Assembly: GCF_036898465.1 (NCBI RefSeq)
Contig: NZ_JARUMJ010000001.1
Location: forward strand, 496,001-560,000
From: Streptomyces sp. B21-105
GTDB lineage: Bacteria > Actinomycetota > Actinomycetes > Streptomycetales > Streptomycetaceae
Direction of reading: 5' to 3'
Length of the DNA stretch: 64,000 nucleotides
Positions 26,434-34,485 of the stretch are shown piece after piece. Each line of letters starts with the position of its first letter. Positions within the stretch are counted from its first letter, which is position 1. The notes beneath the pieces are model-generated. The model saw only the letters and a list, made by a program, of their open reading frames with translations. It was not told the DNA's origin and ran no database searches. A program made the translations under genes and the position numbers.

Positions 26434-27714
26434 GTGAACAGACTCGTCGCCGCGGGACGCGCCCTGCGCTCCGCGGCACCGCACCGGCTGCCCGACGCAC
26501 TGCGCGAGGTGCTGCGCGGCCACTACGCGGCACAAGCGGTCGAACTCCGGCTTGCCGACTACGGACTGACGGTGCTGCTGCCCGTGCCGCCCGGCGGCGC
26601 GCGGGGTTCGGGCGTCCCGGAGCCGGCCGCCGTGCACGGCAGCGCTCCCGGCCGCGCCTTCGGCGCCCAGGAACCGCATGTCGAGGAACTCGGCGAGGGG
26701 CTCGTCCTCGCGCACCTGCCCGTGACCGTGCGCGGCGACCGGCTGGGCGTCCTGTCGGTCACGCTGCCCGGGGCACAGGCCCGGGAGCGGCTCACCGAGC
26801 TCGCCGAGGCGGCGCAGCTGCTGGGGCACGAGATCGTCGTCGCCGAGCGCGACACCGACGCGTACCGGCGTGCGCGCCGCAAGGACCGGCTGACGCTGGC
26901 GGCCGAGATCCAGTGGCAGTTGCTCCCGGCCCGGTCCTGCGCCCGGGACGAGTACGCGCTGGGCGCCCAACTGCAGCCCGCCTACGCCGTGTTCGGCGAC
27001 AACTTCGACTGGGCGGCCGACGACGACCGGCTGACGGTGTGCGTCACCGACGGGATGGGCGAGGGCATCGAGGCGTCGCTGCTGACCGGTCTCGGCATCA
27101 ACGCGCTGCGCAACGCCCGCCGGGCCGGCGTCCCGATCGCGGACCAGGCGGCGCTGGCGGACCAGGCGATCCACGCCCACTACGGGGGCGAGGCGCATCT
27201 GTCGGTGCTGCTGGTGGACATCGAGCTGTCCACCGGGCGCATGCAGGTCGTCGACGCGGGCTCGCCGCACATGCTGCTGGTGCGGGACCGGACGTTGTCC
27301 CGGGTGGACCTGGACGCGCAGCTGCCGCTGGGCATGTTCGAGGAGACCGACTACGTGGCCCAGGAGCTCACCCTGCTCCCCGGCGACCGGCTGCTCTTCG
27401 TCAGCGACGGGGTGCACGCGGTCGTCGCGCCGGGCGGCGAGGCGTACGGCGAGCACGCGCTCGCCCGGGCGGTGGCGTCGGCCGCCCTGTTGCCGGCGGC
27501 GGACGTGCCGGGCGCCGTGCTGCGCGCGCTGACCGGTCACCGGGGCAGACCCGAGCCCGACGACGACGCGCTGGTCGTGTGTCTCGACTGGTTCGGCACA
27601 CCGGACCCGTCGCCGTCCGGCGGCCCCGGCTCACAGCTGTCGCCCGGCGAAGGGCACGGCACGGTCCCGTCGCCACCGCCGGGACCGCAGCGGCACGACA
27701 CGGACGAGGAGTGA
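26434..27714 (+). CDS. PP2C (SpoIIE/RsbU-type) phosphatase
   Basis: The 426-residue protein has an N-terminal GAF-like region (about 20-170) and a linker helix with LTLAAEIQWQLLPARS. A PP2C domain follows at about 190-400: VFGDNFDWAADDDRLTVCVTDGMGEGIEA, VLLVDIELSTGRMQVVDAGSP, LLFVSDGVHAVV and PDDDALVVCLDW. The metal-binding aspartates are present (DNFDW, TDGMG, SDGV, DDDA). The GTG at 26434 is chosen because the divergent promoter region ends there. It is the first gene of the run RsbR, RsbS, RsbT and two further phosphatases. The target is likely RsbS, RsbR or a downstream antagonist. Confidence 0.88.
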   Translation: MNRLVAAGRALRSAAPHRLPDALREVLRGHYAAQAVELRLADYGLTVLLPVPPGGARGSGVPEPAAVHGSAPGRAFGAQEPHVEELGEGLVLAHLPVTVRGDRLGVLSVTLPGAQARERLTELAEAAQLLGHEIVVAERDTDAYRRARRKDRLTLAAEIQWQLLPARSCARDEYALGAQLQPAYAVFGDNFDWAADDDRLTVCVTDGMGEGIEASLLTGLGINALRNARRAGVPIADQAALADQAIHAHYGGEAHLSVLLVDIELSTGRMQVVDAGSPHMLLVRDRTLSRVDLDAQLPLGMFEETDYVAQELTLLPGDRLLFVSDGVHAVVAPGGEAYGEHALARAVASAALLPAADVPGAVLRALTGHRGRPEPDDDALVVCLDWFGTPDPSPSGGPGSQLSPGEGHGTVPSPPPGPQRHDTDEE

Positions 27715-27719
27715 GGCAG

Positions 27720-28628
27720 ATGCCGGAAGACGAGACGGCGGCGGAGCGGCCCGCCGAGCGGGCGGCGCCCGTGCAGGAGGTGGGGGCGTTCCTGCGCCGT
27801 CGCCGCGAGCAGATCGCCCAGCGGTGGGCCGACGAACCCCTTTTCCGCGTCGTGTTCACCGTCTCGCGGGACGAGGCGGTGGAGGCGGGCCGCGGCGTCG
27901 TCGACGCGCTCGCCCAGGTGGCCGTCCTGGGCCGGGTGGAGGACACCGACAGTGCCGGATTCACGCTGGTGCGCGAGCAGTTGGCCCGGATGGCGGCCGC
28001 CCGGGCCCGCGCCGGCCTCAGCAACGCACAGATCTCCCACGAGGTGGACGCGCTGCGCACGCCCGTGGTGAACCTCCTGGTCACCGACCTGCCGGAGGCG
28101 CCCGCCGCGCATCTCAGGGAGTGCGCGACGACCCTGACCGCGCTGATGGGCACCCTGCGGCTGGTGGTCCTGGAGACCTCGCTGACGGAGGGCCAGGCCC
28201 TCATCGACCGGCAGCAGGTGCAACTGACGGAGGTCGCCACGCCGGTCATCCGGCTGTGGGACGGCATCGTCGCCGTCCCGCTGATCGGGACGCTCGACAG
28301 CGCGCGCAGCCAGGTCGTGATGGAGACGCTGCTGGAGTCGGTCGTCGACCAGCAGGCGCGGTTCGCGATCCTGGACATCACCGGGGTGCCGACCGTCGAC
28401 TCGCTGGTCGCGCAGCACCTGATGAAGACCGTCGCCGCCGTGCGGCTGATGGGCGCGGAGTGCGTGGTCTCGGGCATCCGGCCCGCCATCGCGCAGACGA
28501 TCGTGCACCTCGGCCTGGACCTGCCCGTGGTCACCCGGTCGAGTCTCGCCGACGCCCTGGCGTACGCCCTCGACCGGCTGGGCGCCGGCATCGTGCCCGC
28601 CGCGTCCGGCGGTGCGGGTCCCCGGTGA
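27720..28628 (+). CDS. rsbR: RsbR-like stressosome co-antagonist (N-terminal sensor plus STAS)
   Basis: The 302-residue protein has a helical N-terminal sensor domain (residues about 15-160, RREQIAQRWADEPLFR start) and a C-terminal STAS domain. The STAS domain shows the RsbR pattern IRLWDGIVAVPLIGTLDS, DITGVPTVDSLVAQHL and GIRPAIAQTIVHLGLDL. Aligned by eye to B. subtilis RsbR, the two phospho-threonine positions correspond to Ser228 (VDS) and Thr260 (AQT). RsbR and RsbS build the stressosome, which holds RsbT until stress. The ATG at 27720 follows GAGGAG, 5 bp after the previous stop. It is followed by rsbS with a GTGA overlap. Confidence 0.9.
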   Translation: MPEDETAAERPAERAAPVQEVGAFLRRRREQIAQRWADEPLFRVVFTVSRDEAVEAGRGVVDALAQVAVLGRVEDTDSAGFTLVREQLARMAAARARAGLSNAQISHEVDALRTPVVNLLVTDLPEAPAAHLRECATTLTALMGTLRLVVLETSLTEGQALIDRQQVQLTEVATPVIRLWDGIVAVPLIGTLDSARSQVVMETLLESVVDQQARFAILDITGVPTVDSLVAQHLMKTVAAVRLMGAECVVSGIRPAIAQTIVHLGLDLPVVTRSSLADALAYALDRLGAGIVPAASGGAGPR

Positions 28629-29029
28629 ACCACGACCTCTCACCGGCGGGCACCGCCCATGTGCCGGTGCTGCGGCTCGGCGACGTCCTGCTGATCACCC
28701 TTCAGGGCGACCTGCACGACGGGGCGGCGGAGCAACTCCAGCAGGACGTCGCGGAGTCGATCGTCCGCAGCCGGGTGACCGGCGTGGTCATCGACATCTC
28801 CGGTGTGGAGATCGTCGACTCCTTCCTGGGGCGGGTGCTGGCCGAGATCGCGGCGGGCGCGCGGCTGCTGGCGGCGCGGACCGTGGTGGCCGGCATGCGT
28901 CCCGCGGTGGCGATCACCCTGGTGGAGCTGGGGCTGACGCTGTCCGGACTGCGGACGGCGCTGAGCACCGAGGCCGCCCTGGAACTGCTCGCGGCGTCGC
29001 CGGACGACCCGCGCCGGGAGACTCGGTGA
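28625..29029 (+). CDS. rsbS: RsbS-like STAS antagonist
   Basis: This single STAS domain of 134 residues follows the RsbS pattern: VLRLGDVLLITLQGDLHDGAA, VVIDISGVEIVDSFLGRVL with the phosphorylatable Ser66 in VDSF, and AGMRPAVAITLVELGLTL. RsbS is the stressosome scaffold phosphorylated by RsbT. The GTG at 28625 overlaps the RsbR stop and its own stop overlaps the RsbT start, so stoichiometry is probably set by coupled translation. Confidence 0.92.
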   Translation: MNHDLSPAGTAHVPVLRLGDVLLITLQGDLHDGAAEQLQQDVAESIVRSRVTGVVIDISGVEIVDSFLGRVLAEIAAGARLLAARTVVAGMRPAVAITLVELGLTLSGLRTALSTEAALELLAASPDDPRRETR

Positions 29030-29478
29030 GCGAGACGTCCGCGGGCGTCGACGCCCGCCTGCCGATCCGTTCGGACCTGGACCTGGTGTGGGTACGGCAG
29101 CATGTGCGCCAGGCTGCGGCGACGCTCGGCTTCGGCCTGGTGGAGCAGACCAAGCTGGTCACCGCGGCCAGCGAACTGGCCCGCAACACGCTGGTCTACG
29201 GCGGTGGCGGCGAGGTGGAGGCCCGGGCGGTGTCGGACGGGCGGGCGGCGCGGGGGCTGCGGCTGACGTTCACCGACGGCGGGCCGGGCATCGCCGACCT
29301 GGAGCAGGCCCTGCGCGACGGCTTCACCTCCGGCGAGGGGCTGGGGATGGGGCTGGGCGGCGCGCGGCGGCTGGTGCACGACTTCGCCATCGACAGCGCC
29401 CCCGGGGCGGGCACGACGGTCACCGTGACGTCCTGGGCGGTCCGCCCGCCCCGGCCGCGTGAGGAGCAGCCCCGATGA
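29026..29478 (+). CDS. rsbT: RsbT-like switch kinase
   Basis: The 150-residue HATPase protein has N-box TAASELARNTLVYGGGGEVE with intact Glu and Asn, FTDGGPGIADL (G1) and GEGLGMGLGGARRLVHDF (G2). This is the RsbT signature rather than the RsbW one. In the B. subtilis pathway RsbT phosphorylates RsbS and RsbR, leaves the stressosome and activates an RsbU phosphatase; candidates for that role are the PP2C genes on both sides. Both ends overlap neighbours by 4 nt. Confidence 0.92.
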   Translation: MSETSAGVDARLPIRSDLDLVWVRQHVRQAAATLGFGLVEQTKLVTAASELARNTLVYGGGGEVEARAVSDGRAARGLRLTFTDGGPGIADLEQALRDGFTSGEGLGMGLGGARRLVHDFAIDSAPGAGTTVTVTSWAVRPPRPREEQPR

Positions 29479-30551
29479 CGCGCGTGTGGGACGTTCCGGT
29501 GCACGACTCGACGCGGGTGCGCGACGCGCGAGTGGCGGCGGAGGAGGCGGCTGCGCTGGCGGGACTGGACGGGCCGCGCACCGCCGACGCGGCGCTGGTC
29601 GCCACCGAGCTGGCGACCAACCTGCTCAAGCACGCGCGGGGCGGGCAACTGCTCGTGGAGGCGGTCCCCGCGCCGGGCGGTCGCTCCGAAGCCCTGCTGG
29701 TGCAGATCGTCGCCGTCGACCACGGTCCCGGCATGTCCGACGTCCCGGCCGCGCTCGGCGACGGGTTCTCCACCGCGGGCTCCCTGGGCGCCGGGCTGGG
29801 CACCTGCCGACGGCTGTCGGACGACTTCGACCTGCACAGCGTCCTGGGCCGCGGGACCGTCGCACTGGCCCGGATCGGCGGCGCGGCTGCCTCCCACGGC
29901 CGCCGGGCCCCGGCCGACGCCCCGTCCCCGCACTCCCCCGCCGCCGTGCTGGCCGGCGGGGTCAACATCCCCTTCCGGGGCGGCGAGTGCTCCGGAGACG
30001 CCTGGACCTGCGTGCGGGACGGCGACCTGCTGACGCTGATGATGGCCGACGGCCTGGGACACGGCCCCGGGGCGGCCCGCGCCTCCGCCGCGGCGGTCGC
30101 GGAGGTGCGGCGCAGCGCCCACCTCCCGCCGGCCGAGCTGCTGCGCCGCCTGGACGGCGCGCTGCGCGGCACACGGGGCGCGGCGGTCGGCGTGGCCCGG
30201 CTCGACCTGCGCGCCGGGCGGCTGCGCTTCGCCGGCATCGGCAACATCGGGGCGCGACTGCGCGAGGGCGACTCCTGGCGGCATCTGATCTCCCGGCCGG
30301 GCATAGTCGGCGTGCACCGGCCCACCACCCTGCCGGAGACGGAGGCCGACTGGGCCGCGGACCGGCTGCTCGTACTGCACAGCGACGGGCTGCCCAGTCG
30401 CTGGGCGCCGCCCGCCGACCCCCGGCTGCTGTCCGCCGACCCCGCGCTCACGGCCGCCGTGACGGTGCGCGACGCCGGCAGTTCCGCCCGCCCCGTGCGG
30501 GACGACACCGCCGTGGCCGTCCTGTCCCCGAGCCCGTCGGACCGTCCATGA
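29475..30551 (+). CDS. fusion of RsbT-type ATPase and PP2C phosphatase (RsbX-like)
   Basis: The 358-residue protein joins an N-terminal HATPase domain (residues 1-135; ALVATELATNLLKHARGG, VDHGPGMSDV, GSLGAGLGTCRRLSDDF) to a C-terminal PP2C domain (about 155-355; GGECSGDAWTCV, LMMADGLGHGPGAARAS, FAGIGNIGARL, LVLHSDGLPSRW). In B. subtilis the RsbX phosphatase resets RsbS/RsbR; this fusion may combine that reset with an extra kinase or binding module. Fusions of this kind are known in actinobacteria. The ATG at 29475 overlaps the RsbT stop, and its stop overlaps the next start. Confidence 0.88.
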   Translation: MTRVWDVPVHDSTRVRDARVAAEEAAALAGLDGPRTADAALVATELATNLLKHARGGQLLVEAVPAPGGRSEALLVQIVAVDHGPGMSDVPAALGDGFSTAGSLGAGLGTCRRLSDDFDLHSVLGRGTVALARIGGAAASHGRRAPADAPSPHSPAAVLAGGVNIPFRGGECSGDAWTCVRDGDLLTLMMADGLGHGPGAARASAAAVAEVRRSAHLPPAELLRRLDGALRGTRGAAVGVARLDLRAGRLRFAGIGNIGARLREGDSWRHLISRPGIVGVHRPTTLPETEADWAADRLLVLHSDGLPSRWAPPADPRLLSADPALTAAVTVRDAGSSARPVRDDTAVAVLSPSPSDRP

Positions 30552-32326
30552 AGCGCAGCTGGCAGATCACCACCGTCGACGAGGCGGCACGCGCCCGGAT
30601 CGCCGTCGCGCGGGCAGCCTCGGCGTACGGCGTCACCCCGCTGGACCGCACCCGGCTGTCGGCCGCGCTCAGCGCGCGGCTGCGCCGATGCCTGACCAAG
30701 GGCGGCGGCTGGCGGCTCGCGCTGACCGCGACCGGGGGCTCGCTGCATCTCGAGGTCGCCGCCTCCCCCGCCGGCGACGAACCGCCGTGGCGGTTCGTCA
30801 CGCCCTGCCCGGAACCGGCCGCGGCCCCCGTCACCGATCCGGTGCCGGGCGACGTCACCGCCCTGTCCGAGGCGCTGCTCGGCGCGGACGAGGACACCGC
30901 GCTCGTGCTGGAGAGGCTCACCGAGCAGGAGGAGCTGGTCGCCTTCCACCGGGAGGAGCTGCACCAGACCAACCAGGGCGTCCTGGCCCTGCACGCCGAC
31001 CTGGACGCCGCCGGGCGGGCCCAGCGTGAGGCGTTCGCGGCGGAACGCGCGGCCCGCCGGGAGGCGGAGGAAGCCCGCCGCCGGCTGACGTTCCTCGCCG
31101 ACGCCAGCGCCGCGCTCACCGCCTCCCTCAACCACGAGGAGATCGTGCGCCGGCTGCCCGAGCTGCTGGTGCCCGAGTACGCCCGCACCGTCGACGTGTG
31201 GCTTTTCGACGCCGAGGACGAGCGGGGGGCGTCCGCCGCGCGTCCCGCCGCCGCGGTGATCGCGGCCCGCACCGGCCGGCCCCAGTACGCGGCCGCCCAC
31301 CCCGGCGGGCTGCCCGGGGTGGACGACCAGCCCCCTTCGGCGCTGCTTCCGACCCGGCCCCTGCTGTGCGTGCCGTTGCCGACGCGCCGCGCGCCGCTGG
31401 GGGTGCTGACGCTGACCCCGCCCGGCGAGCGCTGGAACCCCGACGACGCCGTCATGCTCGTGGAGCTCACCCGGCGGGCGGGCGGCGCGCTCGACAACGC
31501 CCGCCGCTTCGAGCACAACCGGGACATCGCCGAGACCCTTCAGCGCGCCCTGCTGACCGAGCTGCCCGCCACCCCGGGGCTGCGGCTGGCGGCCCGTTAT
31601 CTGCCGGCCACGTACGGGCTGAACATCGGCGGCGACTGGTACGACGCGTTCCGGCAGCCCGACGGGAGCCTGATCACCGTCATCGGCGACGTGACCGGGC
31701 ACGGGCTGCACGCGGCGGTGATGATGAGCCAGCTGCGCACCGCGCTGCGCGCCTACGCCGTCGACGGGGGCAGCCCCGGCGAGCTGCTGACCCGGCTGCA
31801 CACGTTTCTGCACCACCTCCAGCCCGACCTGTACGCGACGGCTGTGATCGCCCGCTTCCGGCCCGGCGAACCCGTGCTGACATGGGCGGCCGCCGGTCAT
31901 CCGCCGCCCGTGCTGCGCGGTCCGGACGGTCGGGTGCGCACCCTGGACGCCAAGCCGGGGGCGATGCTCGGCATCCCGCTGCACCAGGAGATCGCCGACC
32001 ACACGGTGCCGCTGGAGCCCGGCTCCACGCTGGCGCTCTACACCGACGGCCTGGTCGAGCGGCGGGCGCAGGGCATAGACCCGGGGATCTCCCGCCTGGC
32101 GGCGGCGCTCGGCGGCTTCGGCGCCGAGGAGCTGGACGCGGACGTGGACGGCGCGGCCGAGCGCATCCTGGAGCCGATGCTGAGCGACTCCGAACGCGAC
32201 GACGACGTATGTCTGCTGCTGTGCCACGTCGACAGCCGCATCGACAGCCTCGTCGAGAGCCAGGTCGGCGGCCGTACCGCCGGCCGGGTCGGCATCCAGG
32301 TCGGTGACCCTCGCGGCGGGGCGTGA
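30548..32326 (+). CDS. GAF-PP2C phosphatase (RsbU-like) with degenerate ATPase-like N-terminus
   Basis: The 592-residue protein has four parts. Residues 1-80 (VDEAARARIAVARAAS, LSARLRRCLTKGGGWRL) resemble an RsbT-type ATPase whose N-box Asn is lost. A coiled coil lies at about 120-180, containing LVAFHREELHQTNQGVLALH. A GAF domain covers about 185-330 (LTASLNHEEIVRRLPELLVPEY). The PP2C domain at about 345-590 has LQRALLTELPATPGLRLAARYLP, NIGGDWYDAF, IGDVTGHGLHAAVMMS and LYTDGLVERRAQGID. The coiled coil and PP2C fit an RsbU role, activated by RsbT and dephosphorylating an RsbV-like STAS protein. The ATG at 30548 overlaps the previous stop. Last gene of the operon. Confidence 0.88.
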   Translation: MKRSWQITTVDEAARARIAVARAASAYGVTPLDRTRLSAALSARLRRCLTKGGGWRLALTATGGSLHLEVAASPAGDEPPWRFVTPCPEPAAAPVTDPVPGDVTALSEALLGADEDTALVLERLTEQEELVAFHREELHQTNQGVLALHADLDAAGRAQREAFAAERAARREAEEARRRLTFLADASAALTASLNHEEIVRRLPELLVPEYARTVDVWLFDAEDERGASAARPAAAVIAARTGRPQYAAAHPGGLPGVDDQPPSALLPTRPLLCVPLPTRRAPLGVLTLTPPGERWNPDDAVMLVELTRRAGGALDNARRFEHNRDIAETLQRALLTELPATPGLRLAARYLPATYGLNIGGDWYDAFRQPDGSLITVIGDVTGHGLHAAVMMSQLRTALRAYAVDGGSPGELLTRLHTFLHHLQPDLYATAVIARFRPGEPVLTWAAAGHPPPVLRGPDGRVRTLDAKPGAMLGIPLHQEIADHTVPLEPGSTLALYTDGLVERRAQGIDPGISRLAAALGGFGAEELDADVDGAAERILEPMLSDSERDDDVCLLLCHVDSRIDSLVESQVGGRTAGRVGIQVGDPRGGA

Positions 32327-32346
32327 GCGGGGTGTGCGCGGGGCGG

Positions 32347-32853
32347 TCAGCCGTCCGGACCGGCGGGCCCCCGGCCGGGCGCGGGCGACCCCGTGCGGGC
32401 CTGGTGGAAGGCGAACAGTCCGTGCTCCAGAGCGGCGCGCTGGGCCGGCGTCATGGCCTCGAACACCGAGGTGAGCCGCCGGACCCGGCGCTCGGCCACG
32501 TCCGCGAGGACACGGTGGCCGTAGGCGGTCAGCACAAGCTGCACCTCACGCCGGTTGTGCGGCTGCACGGTCCGCTCGAGCAGCCCGGCGGCCTCCAGCC
32601 GGTCGCAGAGGCGGCTCGCGGTCGGCAGGCCGACTCCGAGATGCTCGGCCAGGGCCGTCAGGTTCAGCTCCGGGCGACCGCGAACCGTCCGCAGAGCGTG
32701 CAGCTGCCGGGCGGGCAGCCGGGGAGAGGCCTCCTCCGCCGCCGCGAGCCAGCAGGCCACCAGGCTCTCCACGGCCTCGGCGACCTGCCGCGCCTGCCTC
32801 CCGCGGTCCTTCCACCCTCCGTCGTCGGAGCTGTCCGCGTACCCCGCTGTCAC
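32347..32853 (-). CDS. MarR-family transcriptional regulator
   Basis: The 168-residue protein has a MarR winged helix-turn-helix (LPARQLHALRTVRGRPELNL, VGLPTASRLCDRLEAAGLLE, RREVQLVLTAYG). It is paralogous to the regulator at 25885-26358, so the stressosome operon is bracketed by two related MarR genes. Its stop is 21 bp from that of the last operon gene (convergent). The GTG at 32853 is used. A GTGT-N15-GGGTAG element lies about 40-60 bp upstream, overlapping the divergent ndh promoter candidate. Confidence 0.88.
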   Translation of the reverse strand: MTAGYADSSDDGGWKDRGRQARQVAEAVESLVACWLAAAEEASPRLPARQLHALRTVRGRPELNLTALAEHLGVGLPTASRLCDRLEAAGLLERTVQPHNRREVQLVLTAYGHRVLADVAERRVRRLTSVFEAMTPAQRAALEHGLFAFHQARTGSPAPGRGPAGPDG

Positions 32854-32889
32854 TGCTGTCGGACCACCGGCTGTGTCATGTACGTCGGC

Positions 32890-32914
32890 CTACCCGAAGG
32901 ACCGGGGCGTACAC
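32890..32914 (-). promoter_or_regulatory. candidate SigB-type promoter for marR (minus strand)
   Basis: On the minus strand GTGT (32914-32911), 15 nt, then GGGTAG (32895-32890). It fits GNNT-N14-16-GGGTAY except for the last base. The start codon at 32853 is 36 nt downstream. Its boxes interleave with the plus-strand element at 32907-32932. Confidence 0.4.
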
Positions 32915-32932
32915 AGGTCGATCAGGGGGTAC
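32907..32932 (+). promoter_or_regulatory. candidate SigB-type promoter for ndh (plus strand)
   Basis: GCGT at 32907-32910, a 16-nt spacer and GGGTAC at 32927-32932 fully match GNNT-N14-16-GGGTAY. Transcription would start near 32940, leaving a leader of about 150 nt before ndh. It overlaps the minus-strand element, so the two directions may compete. Confidence 0.5.
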
Positions 32933-33089
32933 GACGCTGACCTCAGGAGAAACGTTCGTCTACATGCCTCGCCCGACTGGCGGAAGCGGTTCGGGCGCGG
33001 TGGTATCGATGAGGTGCGAACGGCCCGGGGCGGGGCACGCGCATGACGTCGGGGCAGACCGCCTGGAGCCGCAGAAAGGGATGGACATC

Positions 33090-34457
33090 GTGACACGACC
33101 CAGGATCCTGGTGGTGGGCGCGGGCTTCGCGGGGGTGGGGTGCGTCCGGCGACTGGAACGCGAACTCTCCGCCACGGAGGCCGACGTCACCCTGGTGACG
33201 CCGTTCGCCTACCAGCTCTATCTGCCGCTGCTGCCGCAGGTCGCCTCAGGCGTGCTGACGCCCCAGTCGATCGCCGTATCGCTGCGCCGCAGCAAGAAGT
33301 ACCGCACCCGCATCATCCCGGGCGGCGCCATCGGCGTGGACCTCGCGTCGAAGGTCTGCGTCATCCGGACCATCACGGACGAGATCGTGAACGAGCCGTA
33401 CGACTACATCGTGCTGGCTCCCGGCAGCGTCACCCGCACCTTCGACATCCCGGGGCTGACGGACCACGCGTTCGGGATGAAGACCCTCGCGGAGGCCGCG
33501 TACATCCGCGACCACGTCATCACCCAGCTCGACCTGGCCGACGCCAGCAACGACCCCGCCGAGCAGGCCTCGCGGCTGCAGTTCGTGGTCGTCGGCGGCG
33601 GTTACGCCGGCACCGAGACGGCCGCCTGTCTGCAACTGCTCACCCACAACGCGGTCAAACGCTATCCGCGGCTGGACCCGAACCTGATCAAGTGGCATCT
33701 CATCGACATCGCCCCGAAGCTGATGCCGGAACTCGGCGACAAGCTGGGCCGCAGCGCCCAGGAAGTGCTGCGCAAGCGCGGCATCGACATCTCGCTGGGC
33801 GTGTCGATCGCCAAGGCGGGCCCCGAGGAGGTCACCTTCACCGACGGGCGGGTGATTCCCACCCGGACGCTCATCTGGACGGCGGGCGTCGTGGCGAGCC
33901 CGCTGATCGGGACGCTCGGCGCGGAGACGCAGCGCGGGCGGCTCGTGGTCGGGGCCGAGATGAACCTGCCGGGCAACGACGGGGTGTTCGCGCTCGGGGA
34001 CGCCGCGGCCGTGCCCGACCGGGCCAAGGGCGACGAGGGCGCGGTGTGCCCGCCGACCGCGCAGCACGCGATGCGGCAGGGCAAGGTCGTCGCCGACAAC
34101 GTCATCGCCACGCTGCGGGGCCGGCCGATGCGGCCGTACGTGCACAAGGACCTCGGTCTGGTCGTCGACCTCGGGGGCACCGACGCCGTCTCCAAGCCGC
34201 TCGGCATCGAGCTGCGGGGGCTGCCCGCGCAGGCCGTGGCGCGCGGCTACCACTGGTCGGCGCTGCGCACCGGCGTCGCCAAGGCGCGGGTCCTGACCAA
34301 CTGGACGCTGAACGCGGTCGCGGGCGACGATTTCGTCCGGACCGGTTTCCAGGCGCGCCGGACCGCGAAACTGAAGGACTTCGAGTACACCGACAGCTAT
34401 CTGACGCCCGAGCAGGTGCGGGCGCGGGTCGAGGGGGCCGGCCCGGACACCGTCTGA
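33090..34457 (+). CDS. ndh: type II NADH dehydrogenase (FAD-dependent)
   Basis: The 455-residue flavoprotein oxidises NADH and passes electrons to quinone at the membrane without pumping protons. It has an N-terminal FAD-binding GAGFAGVGCVRRLE, the YDYIVLAPGS strand, an NAD-binding VVVGGGYAGTETAACLQ, TLIWTAGVVASPL and GVFALGDAAAVPD, with CPPTAQHAMRQG. The C-terminal amphipathic part (HWSALRTGVAKARVLTNW) is the usual membrane anchor. The GTG at 33090 (VTRPRILVVGAG) is preferred because AAAGGG lies about 9 nt upstream; an ATG at 33081 has no spacing for a ribosome site. It is followed after 28 bp by a FUSC membrane protein. Confidence 0.9.
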   Translation: MTRPRILVVGAGFAGVGCVRRLERELSATEADVTLVTPFAYQLYLPLLPQVASGVLTPQSIAVSLRRSKKYRTRIIPGGAIGVDLASKVCVIRTITDEIVNEPYDYIVLAPGSVTRTFDIPGLTDHAFGMKTLAEAAYIRDHVITQLDLADASNDPAEQASRLQFVVVGGGYAGTETAACLQLLTHNAVKRYPRLDPNLIKWHLIDIAPKLMPELGDKLGRSAQEVLRKRGIDISLGVSIAKAGPEEVTFTDGRVIPTRTLIWTAGVVASPLIGTLGAETQRGRLVVGAEMNLPGNDGVFALGDAAAVPDRAKGDEGAVCPPTAQHAMRQGKVVADNVIATLRGRPMRPYVHKDLGLVVDLGGTDAVSKPLGIELRGLPAQAVARGYHWSALRTGVAKARVLTNWTLNAVAGDDFVRTGFQARRTAKLKDFEYTDSYLTPEQVRARVEGAGPDTV

Positions 34458-34485
34458 CAACCGCACGGCAGGAGAGTACGACGGC

